A model generated the notes under the pieces. The model had not been told where the DNA came from. It did no database searches and was given only the letters and a program-made list of their open reading frames with translations. A program made the position numbers and the translations under genes. From NCBI RefSeq assembly GCF_006440775.1, contig NZ_VFTZ01000003.1, positions 310,001-374,000 of the forward strand: DNA of 64,000 nt. The letters run 5' to 3'. The stretch is from Mesorhizobium sp. B2-7-2. GTDB taxonomy: Bacteria > Pseudomonadota > Alphaproteobacteria > Rhizobiales > Rhizobiaceae. Positions 7,771 through 16,006 of the stretch are shown piece after piece. The first letter of the stretch is position 1, and every line of letters begins with the position of its first letter.

Positions 7771-8595
7771 ATGGGCATGTATCACAACCGTCCTCATGTC
7801 GAGGACATCCGAAAGATGAAGCGGAATGGACAGAAGATATCCATGCTCTTCGTCAGCACGCCCGAGGAAGCCGCCGCCGCAGCGGCGGCGGGCATTCACA
7901 TGCTTTCGATCGAAGGCCGGTATTTCGACCAGGAAATGCGGGATGCAGCCGGCAACTGTTTCGTGCAGGTCGGTCTGCCCTATGGCGGCTGGGGCAGTTT
8001 TGCAGGCCGGCCTCTTGCCACGGCGGAAGATTATCTGCGGGCGGCCTTCCATTTCGCCGGCATTGGCGGCGACGCCTTCTACTGCGCGGCCTCCTATGAC
8101 GTGCAAAGGGCGCTCTGCGACAACCACCTCCCTGTCGTCGGCCATATCGGCCTGATCCCTTCCTACATCACCTGGACGGGGTGGCGAGCGGTCGGCAAGA
8201 CGGCGGACGAAGCGCTCCGCCTCTGGCGACATACGAAGAGGCTCGAGGAGATCGGCGTCTTCGGGGCGGAATTGGAAGTCGTGCCTGACCGGGTGGCGAA
8301 ATTCCTGACCGAGAACTCGTCATTGGTGATGCTTGGCATGGGCGCCGGCAAACATGCGGATGCGCAATATCTCTTCACCGAAGACGTCTGCGGCTACGGC
8401 AAGAACCACAAGCCACGACATGGAAAGGTCTACCGAAATCTTGGTCCTGAGTTGCAGAAGATTCAGGACGAGCGCATCGCGGCGTTCAGAGAATACAGGG
8501 CCGATGTCGAATCTGGCCGATACCCAGGCTATGAGCACACCGTTCCGATCGGAGATGCCGAGTTCGACAGCTTCATGCAAGCGGCCAAACGGTGA
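7771..8595 (+). CDS. PanB-like ketopantoate hydroxymethyltransferase family protein
   Basis: The 274-residue protein resembles 3-methyl-2-oxobutanoate hydroxymethyltransferase. It has the segment VVGHIGLIPSYITWTG, which matches the PanB G-H-x-G-L-x-P-Q signature with Ser in place of Gln, a FGAELEVVPD segment with the catalytic-type Glu, and a MLGMGAG segment near the substrate loop. A TEDVCGYGKNHKPRHGKVY stretch matches the PanB H-x-P-(K/R) tail. Canonical PanB makes ketopantoate for coenzyme A. This copy sits in a sugar-catabolic operon without panC, so a retro-aldol or related C-C reaction in catabolism is more plausible. The family call is good; the reaction is inference. Confidence 0.78.
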   Translation: MGMYHNRPHVEDIRKMKRNGQKISMLFVSTPEEAAAAAAAGIHMLSIEGRYFDQEMRDAAGNCFVQVGLPYGGWGSFAGRPLATAEDYLRAAFHFAGIGGDAFYCAASYDVQRALCDNHLPVVGHIGLIPSYITWTGWRAVGKTADEALRLWRHTKRLEEIGVFGAELEVVPDRVAKFLTENSSLVMLGMGAGKHADAQYLFTEDVCGYGKNHKPRHGKVYRNLGPELQKIQDERIAAFREYRADVESGRYPGYEHTVPIGDAEFDSFMQAAKR

Positions 8596-8599
8596 ATCG

Positions 8600-8962
8600 A
8601 TGCCTCCGGAGCTACCCACTTCATTACCAGGAACTGCCAAGCAACTGGGAATGCGAAGCACCAAAGCGCCAACTCTCGCTGAGCTCAAAATACTGATTGC
8701 AAAGAAGGAACTGATACTTCCGGCGAAACTGGAGACAGCGGCTCGCCTAATGTTCTCGAACCCGGACTACGTCGCCTTCGAGAATTCGGTCTCGATCGCA
8801 CGCCGGTGCAACATATCAACGACCACCTTATCTCGCCTCGCTCCGCGCCTCGGCTTCAGCTCGTTCAAAGAAATGCAGAACTGCTTTCGCAAGGATATCC
8901 TTGATCGAAAGGGCAGCGGAAACCGAGCTAACAAACCAATTGCATCGATCGCCAGAGCCTAA
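8600..8962 (+). CDS. RpiR-type transcriptional regulator reduced to its HTH domain (truncated)
   Basis: The 120-residue reading frame (ATG at 8600, or the internal ATG at 8651) matches only the N-terminal helix-turn-helix of RpiR regulators. AAxLMFSNPDYVAFENSVSI is the first part, ARRCNISTTTLSRLAPRLG the recognition region and FSSFKEMQNCF the end. Full RpiR proteins are about 280 residues with a C-terminal sugar-phosphate-binding SIS domain. Here the frame stops after a short basic tail and no SIS coding is visible in the next 350 bp in any frame. It begins 4 bp after the PanB-like gene. It may be a decayed pathway regulator or a working HTH-only repressor; I lean to decay. Confidence 0.6.
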   Translation: MPPELPTSLPGTAKQLGMRSTKAPTLAELKILIAKKELILPAKLETAARLMFSNPDYVAFENSVSIARRCNISTTTLSRLAPRLGFSSFKEMQNCFRKDILDRKGSGNRANKPIASIARA

Positions 8963-9313
8963 GCTGCGTTTTACTAGCCGGCGACGTCAGGTGGGCTTTC
9001 TAACCTGGCTTCCTAGAAGCCGACGGTCCGCTTCCGGCCTCATTGCGGCCATTCCAGAAATTGGGCGGGCTCATACGGAGGGATATGGGAAGCTTCGGAG
9101 TTTTGGCCCAAAAAAACTTGGTAAAATCAACGATTTCAGTACGTCCTCCGGCACACCATTATCCTTATTTATCAGTGCTTTATGGGCGGTTCGCTAATGC
9201 CAGCGACGGGATCAGCTCAGCATTTTTAAGGCATGGACTTGAGGCTTGCGTGCAGCCCTTCATGCCCCTGAGCTCAGATGTCGGGCTATTGCGCGCCCGG
9301 GCGGCGAGCGACA
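8963..9313. other. Non-coding gap between two convergent blocks
   Basis: No gene is supported here. The part from about 9100 to 9180 is richer in A and T than the surroundings (for instance CCCAAAAAAAC and GGTAAAATCAACG). Short open frames show no recognisable domain, including no remnant of the SIS domain missing from the truncated RpiR gene. It lies between the ends of a plus-strand and a minus-strand operon, so it should hold terminators, but I see no clear hairpin with a T-run. Confidence 0.5.
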
Positions 9314-10225
9314 CTATTGTTCGAAAGGCTCTCCCAGCGAAGCCACGCCGTTGAGCTTGAGCAGACGCCGGTTCGAAGAAATGATGCCCAGCACGACGAT
9401 TGTCACGAGATAAGGTAGGCTCGACAGAAGTTGCGAGGAAACGTCGAGCCCAGTTGCCTGGGCTGCGAGGCTTGCGAGGGACACGGCGCCGAAGAGGCAA
9501 GCACCAAGGAAGATACGGCTGGTAAGCCAAGTGCCGAAGACGACGAGCGCGATCGCTATCCAGCCGCGCCCGGCGATCATGCCATCGGCCCAGAGCGGAG
9601 TGTAGACCACGGCCGCGTAGGCACCGGCGAAACCCGCCAACGCGCCGCCGAAAGCGACCGCGGCGAAGCGCACGGCGATTACCGGATAGCCGAGCGCACG
9701 GGCCGCCTTGGGATTCTCGCCGACGGCGCGGATGACGAGGCCGGTCTTTGTGTGGGCGAACACCGCCCAAATGGCGACGGTCGCAGCAAGCGAAAGCCAC
9801 ACGACAATGTCTTGGCTGAACAAGCCGCCGATGACCGGGATATCTGAAAGCCAGGGCAATGAGAGCTTCGGAAGCCCTTTGACCGTGAGGCTCTCAAAGC
9901 TCTTGCCGAACAGCGCCGACAGGCCCTGGCCGAGGATGCCGATGGCGAGGCCCGTCGCAACCTGGTTCGCCCGGAATCCCAGCGCCACGACGGCAAAGAC
10001 AAGGGAAAGAGCGGCGCTGGCGAGACCAGCGGCGAGGAAACCCAGGAGATGCCCGCCGCCTTGATAGACGATGATGAAGGCAATGACTGCGCCGAGGGCC
10101 ATCAGGCCCTCCACACCGAGATTGAGGACCCCGGCGCGCTCGGCCACCAGTTCGCCGAGCGCCGCCAGAAGGAACGGCGTAGCCGCCGCCAACATCCCGG
10201 CGAGGATGAACTCCAAGGCGTTCAT
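9314..10225 (-). CDS. BMP-family ABC transporter permease 2 (YufQ/NupQ-like)
   Basis: I start the gene at the ATG at 10225, which overlaps the previous stop (ATGA) and gives MNALEFILAGMLAAATPFLLAALGE, the usual family N-terminus; 303 residues. The motif AERAGVLNLGVEGLMALGA is typical of permeases of the nucleoside/purine (BMP) importers, and VGENPKAARALGYP is the cytoplasmic loop that meets the ATPase. Eight to ten hydrophobic helices are visible. It is the last gene of the eight-gene operon that begins at 17495 and pairs with the longer permease upstream. Confidence 0.88.
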   Translation of the reverse strand: MNALEFILAGMLAAATPFLLAALGELVAERAGVLNLGVEGLMALGAVIAFIIVYQGGGHLLGFLAAGLASAALSLVFAVVALGFRANQVATGLAIGILGQGLSALFGKSFESLTVKGLPKLSLPWLSDIPVIGGLFSQDIVVWLSLAATVAIWAVFAHTKTGLVIRAVGENPKAARALGYPVIAVRFAAVAFGGALAGFAGAYAAVVYTPLWADGMIAGRGWIAIALVVFGTWLTSRIFLGACLFGAVSLASLAAQATGLDVSSQLLSSLPYLVTIVVLGIISSNRRLLKLNGVASLGEPFEQ

Positions 10226-11322
10226 GGCGTGCTTCCGCGGGCGACATGGCGCCATTCGAGCCGATAGCGGACGAAGGCGACGGCGACAAGATAGGCAAGC
10301 AGCAGACTGCCCTGGAATACCCTGACCGCAGCGACCGGCAGATTTGCCGAGACCATGGCGTTATCGCCACCGATATAGAGGGCCGCCATGAGCAACGCGG
10401 AAAAGACGATGCCGACCGGGTGAAGGCCTCCGAGATAGGCGACGATGATGGCGGCATAGCCGTAGCCGGTCGAGATGGAGCGCTGCAACTGTCCGAGCGG
10501 CCCGGCCACCTCGGCCGCTCCGGCGAGCCCTGCCGCGAAGCCACCGACGAGGAGCGAAAGCCAGATCGCACGTCCTTCGTTGAAGCCGGCGTATCCGGCG
10601 GCGCGCGGCGCGAGGCCGCCGACCTGCAGCTTGTAACCCGCGAAACTCCTCTGCATGAACAGCCAGGCCGCGAGGGAGAAGGCGCAGGCGACAAGCAGCG
10701 AGACGTTGACGCGGGTGCCGGGGATCAGGATCGGCACCATCGCGTCAAACTGGAACATCACCGATTGCGGGAAGTTGAAGCCATTCGGATCCTTCCAGGG
10801 GCCGAGAAGCAGATAGTTGAGCAATTGCGCGGCAACGAGCGCCAGCATGAGCGACACGAGAATCTCGTTTGCGTTGAGCTTCACGCGCCAGAAGGCCGTG
10901 AGCGACGCCCACAGCGCGCCGCCCAGCGCGCCGATGACGAGCATGGATGGCCAGATCCACTGGCCCGTTGCCTGGGGGAACCAGACGGGAATGGCGGATG
11001 CGAAGATCGCGCCGAGGATGAACTGACCCTCGGCGCCGATGTTGAAGACCTTTGCGCGAAAGCCGATCGCAAGCCCCTGCGCGATCAGCAGGAGCGGCCC
11101 CGTCTTCAGCAGGACTTCCGAGAACGAGGCCCAGGACAGGAAAGGCTCCAGAAGCATCGCGTGGAAAACGGCTACCGGATCGCGGCCCATCAGGAGGTAG
11201 AGCCCGAGATTGAGGAGTGTCGCCAGGCCGAGCGCCACGGGCGGAGCGACCAGCTTCACGGTAAGCGAGGCATGCTCCCGGCGAACCAGAACCGGAAGCA
11301 ACGGCCTGGAAAGAGCACTCAT
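10222..11322 (-). CDS. BMP-family ABC transporter permease 1 (YufP/NupP-like)
   Basis: The 366-residue membrane protein is the larger of the two permeases of a nucleoside/purine-type importer. Landmarks are PLLLIAQGLAIGFRAKVFNIGAEGQFILGA, shared with the partner permease as an NLGVEG/NIGAEG motif, LNANEILVSLMLALVAAQLL and YGYAAIIVAYLGGLHPVG. Its start overlaps the ATPase stop by four bases and its stop overlaps the next permease start, so translation of the importer parts is coupled. Substrates of this family include nucleosides, purines and related heterocycles. Confidence 0.88.
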   Translation of the reverse strand: MSALSRPLLPVLVRREHASLTVKLVAPPVALGLATLLNLGLYLLMGRDPVAVFHAMLLEPFLSWASFSEVLLKTGPLLLIAQGLAIGFRAKVFNIGAEGQFILGAIFASAIPVWFPQATGQWIWPSMLVIGALGGALWASLTAFWRVKLNANEILVSLMLALVAAQLLNYLLLGPWKDPNGFNFPQSVMFQFDAMVPILIPGTRVNVSLLVACAFSLAAWLFMQRSFAGYKLQVGGLAPRAAGYAGFNEGRAIWLSLLVGGFAAGLAGAAEVAGPLGQLQRSISTGYGYAAIIVAYLGGLHPVGIVFSALLMAALYIGGDNAMVSANLPVAAVRVFQGSLLLAYLVAVAFVRYRLEWRHVARGSTP

Positions 11323-12848
11323 GCCGGGACCTTCGTGGCCATTGATTGCGCGCCGATCATGTAGCGGCCGATCTCCTCGGGTCTGGTGTCGCGCGTCACC
11401 AGCGGCGGGCTCAGCCGGCCCTGATGGATCACCTGGATCGAATCGCAGAGTTCGAACAGTTCCTCCAACTCCTCCGAGATGACGAGGATGCCCATGCCTT
11501 CGTTGCGCAGCGCGACAAGGCGCCGGCGGATGGCGGAGGCCGCGCCGATGTCCACGCCCCAGGTGGGTTGCGCCACGAACAGCAATTTCGGGGACAGCAT
11601 GATCTCGCGGCCGACGATGAACTTTTGCAGATTGCCGCCTGAAAGCGCGCTGGCCTCCGCTTCGGAACCGGGCGTGCGCACGTCATATTGCCGGATGCAG
11701 TTCTCGGTGAAAGCCTTCGCCCGGGCTGTGTCGACAAGGCCGCGTTTCAGCAGGCCGAACGGATGGGCGGTCAGAAGGCTGTTGAGGACGAGCGACATTT
11801 CCGGCACCGCGCCGCGGCCGAGCCGTTCCTCCGGAACGAAAGCGAAGCCCAGCCGGCGGCGGGCGGCCGTATCGAGCGCGCCGACATCCTTTCCCATCAT
11901 GTAGATGCAATTGGACTTTTGGCGCGGCAGCACCGTTTCGCCCGAGATCAGCGCCGCGAGTTCGCTCTGCCCGTTGCCCGATATGCCCGCTATGCCGAGG
12001 ATCTCACCGGCACGCACCGTCAGATTGACGTCGCAAAGCGGCACCGCGAAGGGATCGTCAGGCTGATGGTCCAGGCCGACGATTTCGAGGCGCTTTTCGC
12101 CGCCGGAATGCGCCAACGCCGGCATGGGCTGCGGCATGTCGCGGCCAATCATCATGCGGGCGAGGTCGTGCGCGTCATGATCGCGCGGGTCCACGTGGCC
12201 GGTAACGCGCCCGCCGCGCAGGATGGTCGCTCGGTCGCAGACCGCCCGGATCTCTTCCAGCTTGTGCGAGATGAACAGGATCGAAACGCCGCCGTCGCGC
12301 AGCCGCCGCAAAGTCTCGAACAGCTTGTCCACCGATTGCGGCGGCAGGACGGAGGTCGGTTCGTCGAGGATCAGGAGCTGGGGTTCGGTCATCAGGCAGC
12401 GAATGATCTCCACCCGCTGCCGTTCTCCTACCGACAGCGCGTGCACATGGGCAAGCGGATCGACCTCGAGTCCGAAGTCGCGGCCGAGCGCACGGATGTA
12501 TTCCGCGAGATCCGCTTTGCCCTTGGGCACGACCAGGCGGATGTTCTCCACCACCGTCAGTGTTTCGAACAAGGAGAAATGCTGGAAGACCATGCCGATC
12601 CCCTTGCGCCTCGCATCCGCGGGGGAAGCGAGGGCCAGGGGGTCTCCTTTCCAGGTCGCCGTTCCGGCGTCCGGCTGCTCGACGCCGTAGATCAGCTTCA
12701 TCAGCGTCGACTTGCCCGCTCCGTTTTCCCCGAGGATCGCATGGATCGAGCGTGGAGCCACATCCAGATCGATGTCTCGATTGGCATGGATCTGGCCGTA
12801 GCTCTTGCAGATGCCGCGCAGCGACAGGAGCGGGACGGTCACGGTCAC
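11319..12848 (-). CDS. BMP-family ABC transporter ATP-binding protein, two ABC domains
   Basis: The 509-residue protein starts at a GTG that overlaps the binding-protein stop (GTGA). The N-terminal domain is complete: GENGAGKST (about 40-48), LSVGERQ as an altered signature, and LLILDEPTS. The C-terminal domain has a degenerate Walker A (GISGNGQSE), an intact LSGGNLQK and a Walker B without the catalytic Glu (LLFVAQPTWGVD). This asymmetry is normal for the sugar/nucleoside class of importer ATPases. It couples ATP hydrolysis to the two permeases encoded next. Confidence 0.9.
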   Translation of the reverse strand: MTVTVPLLSLRGICKSYGQIHANRDIDLDVAPRSIHAILGENGAGKSTLMKLIYGVEQPDAGTATWKGDPLALASPADARRKGIGMVFQHFSLFETLTVVENIRLVVPKGKADLAEYIRALGRDFGLEVDPLAHVHALSVGERQRVEIIRCLMTEPQLLILDEPTSVLPPQSVDKLFETLRRLRDGGVSILFISHKLEEIRAVCDRATILRGGRVTGHVDPRDHDAHDLARMMIGRDMPQPMPALAHSGGEKRLEIVGLDHQPDDPFAVPLCDVNLTVRAGEILGIAGISGNGQSELAALISGETVLPRQKSNCIYMMGKDVGALDTAARRRLGFAFVPEERLGRGAVPEMSLVLNSLLTAHPFGLLKRGLVDTARAKAFTENCIRQYDVRTPGSEAEASALSGGNLQKFIVGREIMLSPKLLFVAQPTWGVDIGAASAIRRRLVALRNEGMGILVISEELEELFELCDSIQVIHQGRLSPPLVTRDTRPEEIGRYMIGAQSMATKVPA

Positions 12849-13942
12849 TTGGGCAGCGGCGTGGTGACACCCTTGACGTGCCAGTCCATGGCAACGATCT
12901 CGGCCCCGGTCATCGTCTTGCCGGCGGGCACGCCCTCGCTGCCGTCGGCCTTGACGATCGGACCGGTAAAGGGCGAGAAGCTGCCGTCGGCGATCTTGGC
13001 TTCAACGTCCTTGATCCTGGCCATCATGTCGGCCGGTATTCCCGGGTTCCAGTCAACGACCTCGACAACCTTGTCGCCGACACCCAGGAAAGCGTTTGCG
13101 CCCTTGAAGGTGCCGGCGATGTGGGCGTCGACCGAGGCCTTGAAGAAGGGCGACCAGTCGGTCGCCACGCAGCCGAGATAGTTTTTGGGCGCGTATTTCT
13201 TCATCGACGAGTTGAGGTTGAAGGCGGGGACGCCGGCCTCTTCGCAGGCCGAGACGACGGAGGGTGTGTCCTGCGCGTTGGAGAAGATCACGTCGCATTT
13301 CTGCGCCAGCAGCGCCTTGGCGGCCTCCTGCTCCTTGGCCGGATCGAACCAGGAGTTCACCCATACGACCGAAACCTCGACATCGGGCTTCACCGCCTGC
13401 GCTCCCAGCGTGAAAGCGTTGATGGAGGTGATCAGCTCGGGAATGGCGAAGGCAGAGACCGAGCCGAGCTTGCCGGTCTTCGAAAGCGCGGCCGCCGCCA
13501 TGCCCATAAGGTAAGTACCTTGGGAATATTGGGCTGCGAAGGGCGAGAAGTTCGGCGCCACCTGGAAACCGGAAGCGTGCAGCACGGTTACGTCGGGATT
13601 GCGGCGCGCGATCTGCAGGGCGCCGTTCTGATAGCCGAAGGAGCCGGCGACCAGGAACTTGTTCCCGTCGGCGACCGCCTTGTTCATGATCCGGTCGGCA
13701 TCGGGTCCTTCCTGTATGTTCTCGATGATGGTCACCTTCACCTTGTCGCCGTAGGCAGCCTTCACAGGCTCAAGCCCGTCGGCGAGCGCACGGCCCCAGC
13801 CGACATCGCCGACCGGCGACGGGACTACGAGCACGATGCCCAGAGGTTCGTCGGCGGCAAGCGCGCGGCCGCCCACCGCCACGACGAGCCCAGAGGCGGC
13901 CGCGCCTTTCATCAATGTTCTGCGGGTAAGATTTGTCAGCAT
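12845..13942 (-). CDS. BMP family substrate-binding protein (purine/nucleoside-type ABC importer)
   Basis: The open frame continues far upstream into the amidohydrolase gene, but the real start is the ATG at 13942, giving 365 residues. Residues 1-30 hold a twin-arginine-like signal (TRRTLMKGAAASGLVVAVGGRALA). The mature protein has the BMP/PnrA fold: GWGRALADGLEPVK, FLVAGSFGYQNGALQIAR, GTYLMGMAAAALSKTGKLG, and DVIFSNAQDTPSVVSACEEAGVPAF. Family members bind purine nucleosides or related heterocycles. It lies between an amidohydrolase and the ATPase in one operon with a Rieske oxygenase, which suggests an N-heterocyclic ligand. Confidence 0.87.
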   Translation of the reverse strand: MLTNLTRRTLMKGAAASGLVVAVGGRALAADEPLGIVLVVPSPVGDVGWGRALADGLEPVKAAYGDKVKVTIIENIQEGPDADRIMNKAVADGNKFLVAGSFGYQNGALQIARRNPDVTVLHASGFQVAPNFSPFAAQYSQGTYLMGMAAAALSKTGKLGSVSAFAIPELITSINAFTLGAQAVKPDVEVSVVWVNSWFDPAKEQEAAKALLAQKCDVIFSNAQDTPSVVSACEEAGVPAFNLNSSMKKYAPKNYLGCVATDWSPFFKASVDAHIAGTFKGANAFLGVGDKVVEVVDWNPGIPADMMARIKDVEAKIADGSFSPFTGPIVKADGSEGVPAGKTMTGAEIVAMDWHVKGVTTPLPK

Positions 13943-13965
13943 GTCGGTTCCCCTTGTTTTGGTTT

Positions 13966-15345
13966 CTAAAATTCCACCGTCGCAAGCGCCGCCTCGGCTT
14001 GCGCGAACAGCCTGGCCTCGTCGAGCCCCGGGAATTCGCCTTTGGCCCAGACGATGCGGCCGTTGATCATGGTCATGTCGGTCGGCGCGCCGATGCCCAC
14101 CTTGGCCAGCAGGCTTAGCGGATCGTGCCGCGTGCCGACATAGTCCATGCGCCGCGTGTCGATGGCGAAAAGGTCGGCGGCCATGCGGGGCGCCAGCTTG
14201 CCGATTTCGCCGCGTCCGAGCAATGCCGCGCCTCCGGTCGTCGCATAGCCGAGAAAATCGGCCGGCGGCGGCACCGGATGGTCGCGCGTCGACGCCGACA
14301 GGCACTGCAGCATGTAGGCGGAATGTATGCAGTGCATCAGGTTGGAATTGTCGTTTGAGGCGGCGCCGTCGCAGCCCAGACCCACACTGAGTCCGAAGGC
14401 TGACATCGCCGGAATGTCGGTGATTTCGGCGCCGACGAGGTAGACCGGTTCCGGGCAGTGGGCGACGCCGGTGCCGCTCGCGGCCATCTTGCGCAGCTCG
14501 TCGTGGGTCAGTTCCCAGCAATGGGCATAAAAGGTATCCGGCCCGCAGAAGCCGATGTCCGCGCAATAGTCCACCGTGCGCATGCCGTGACGGGCCTCGA
14601 TCACGGGGCTTTCGCCCTCGCCGACATGGGTATGCATGCGCACCCCGCGGTCGCGCGCCAGCGCCACCGATTCCACGAAGGTGTCGCGATAGCAGTTGAC
14701 TGGCTGGCAAGGCGCGACGACGACCTGCCGCATGCCGAAGGGACCGGCATCATGGTAGGCGTCGATCAGCCGGGCGCAGTCGGCGATGAATTCGTCGGTC
14801 GTTTCCAGCATGGCGTCGGGGATGGTCGAGCCTTCCGATTTGGGCAGCGTGTTGCCGCCACGTCCGGCATGGAAGCGCATGCCGAGCAGTTCGGCTGCTT
14901 GGAACTGCCGGTCGATCAGCTGCTTGCCCGCCTGCCGCGGAAAGCAATACTGATGGTCGAATGCCGTCGTGCAGCCGTGCTTTATCAGCTCGGCCATCGC
15001 CGTGACCGATGCGTGGTAGAAGCATTCCTCAGTCAGCCGCGAGAAAATGGGATAGATGCGGTCGAGCCATTCGATGACCGACAGCTTCGTCCAGTCCAGA
15101 TCGGCGCGGTTGCGCACGAAGCATTGAAAGAAATGATGATGGGTGTTGACGAGGCCGGGATAGACGAACCAGCCAGCGGCGTCCTGCGTGATTGTTCCAA
15201 CGGGCAGCTCTGCCTTGTCGAGGCCTGCGCCGATGGCCCGTATTGCCGGGCCGTCGGTCAAGACATCGACATTGCGTCGGATATCCGGACCGTTGCCCTC
15301 GTCCACGATGACCGCAGCGCAGCCCTTCAGCAAATAGCCCGCCAC
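13966..15345 (-). CDS. Amidohydrolase, TRZ/ATZ family (8-oxoguanine/isoxanthopterin deaminase-like)
   Basis: The 459-residue enzyme begins with GTG one base after the GST stop. It is a metal-dependent (beta/alpha)8 amidohydrolase: NTHHHFFQ gives the H-x-H metal pair, HTHVGEGESP and AHCWELTHDE give the next two His ligands, and GLGCDGAASND supplies the metal-binding Asp. The flanks form the usual beta-sandwich (start VIVDEGNG, end MTMINGRIVWAKGEF). Cytosine deaminase-like relatives hydrolyse exocyclic amines of purines, pterins and triazines. The GLGCDGAASNDNSN region looks most like 8-oxoguanine deaminase. It probably deaminates the imported heterocycle or the oxygenase product. Confidence 0.85.
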   Translation of the reverse strand: MAGYLLKGCAAVIVDEGNGPDIRRNVDVLTDGPAIRAIGAGLDKAELPVGTITQDAAGWFVYPGLVNTHHHFFQCFVRNRADLDWTKLSVIEWLDRIYPIFSRLTEECFYHASVTAMAELIKHGCTTAFDHQYCFPRQAGKQLIDRQFQAAELLGMRFHAGRGGNTLPKSEGSTIPDAMLETTDEFIADCARLIDAYHDAGPFGMRQVVVAPCQPVNCYRDTFVESVALARDRGVRMHTHVGEGESPVIEARHGMRTVDYCADIGFCGPDTFYAHCWELTHDELRKMAASGTGVAHCPEPVYLVGAEITDIPAMSAFGLSVGLGCDGAASNDNSNLMHCIHSAYMLQCLSASTRDHPVPPPADFLGYATTGGAALLGRGEIGKLAPRMAADLFAIDTRRMDYVGTRHDPLSLLAKVGIGAPTDMTMINGRIVWAKGEFPGLDEARLFAQAEAALATVEF

Positions 15346-15346
15346 G

Positions 15347-16006
15347 TCAGGCCTCGCCGACTTCGAGGACGGGCGCAGGTGTCAATTCGTGCAGCCGGTG
15401 GATGCCCGGCATCTCGATGAAGCCCTCGAGACTGCGGACCGCCCGTGACCAGAGCCGGATCGCGGGATAGGGGTCGAGCGAAACGCCGCCGTCCGGCGCC
15501 AGCGCAACATAGGGAAAGCAGGCAATGTCGGCGATCGTCGGTCGATCCGACGCGAGGAAGCGCTGGCCGCGGACATGCTGTTCGACGAGGCCGGCTTCCA
15601 GCTCCCGCAGGGCCGCTGTTCCCTGCTCCCGAAGGGCGGCGATATTGCCCGGACGCAGCAGCATCTCGTGCAAGCGCGCCGCCCCAAGGCTCGCGGTCAG
15701 CCGGTGCGAGAAGGACAGCCATTGCTGGACGCGCGCCGCCCGCCCGGCCGTATCATTGCCCAGCCATTGGGGTGCCGCCTTCGCGGCGAGATAGACCAGC
15801 ATGGCCGAGGATTCGGTCAGCACGAGGTCGCCATCCTCCAGGATCGGGATCGAACCCGCCGGATTGAGCGCCATGAGCTCAGGACCGCGATGCTCGCAAC
15901 CGGGATGGAAGTCGACAGGGCGGATGTCGAGCGTCACCCCGATCAGCGCAGCCATGAGGCGCACCTTGTAGCAGCTCGGCGACAGCACGTAGTCGTAGAG
16001 CTTCAT
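15347..16006 (-). CDS. Glutathione S-transferase family protein (possible NdmE-like scaffold)
   Basis: The 219-residue protein has a thioredoxin-like N-terminal domain (MKLYDYVLSPSCYKVRLMAALIGV, then NPAGSIPILEDGDLVLTESSAMLVYLA with the cis-Pro and E-S glutathione contacts). A helical C-terminal domain contains the FLASDRPTIADIACFPY N-capping motif. It overlaps the oxygenase gene upstream by four bases. In the caffeine N-demethylase complex NdmCDE, a GST-like protein (NdmE) holds together a Rieske-less oxygenase and its Rieske partner. The gene order here suggests the same structural role, though a real glutathione-dependent activity is possible. Confidence 0.82.
   Translation of the reverse strand: MKLYDYVLSPSCYKVRLMAALIGVTLDIRPVDFHPGCEHRGPELMALNPAGSIPILEDGDLVLTESSAMLVYLAAKAAPQWLGNDTAGRAARVQQWLSFSHRLTASLGAARLHEMLLRPGNIAALREQGTAALRELEAGLVEQHVRGQRFLASDRPTIADIACFPYVALAPDGGVSLDPYPAIRLWSRAVRSLEGFIEMPGIHRLHELTPAPVLEVGEA

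Noticed and set aside
8333-8599. Upstream extension of the RpiR-like frame into the PanB-like gene
   Set aside because: The part before 8600 lies in a different frame over the conserved end of the PanB-like gene, and the HTH homology begins only after about 8690.
9043-9354. Small plus-strand frames between 8963 and 9354
   Set aside because: No ribosome site, no domain, partial overlap with the end of the permease gene at 9314, and no similarity to the missing part of the RpiR regulator.
10246-13969. Plus-strand open frames opposite the BMP importer genes (10246-11364, 11688-13181, 12560-13969)
   Set aside because: They lie entirely against clearly conserved permease, ATPase and binding-protein genes and show no recognisable domain.
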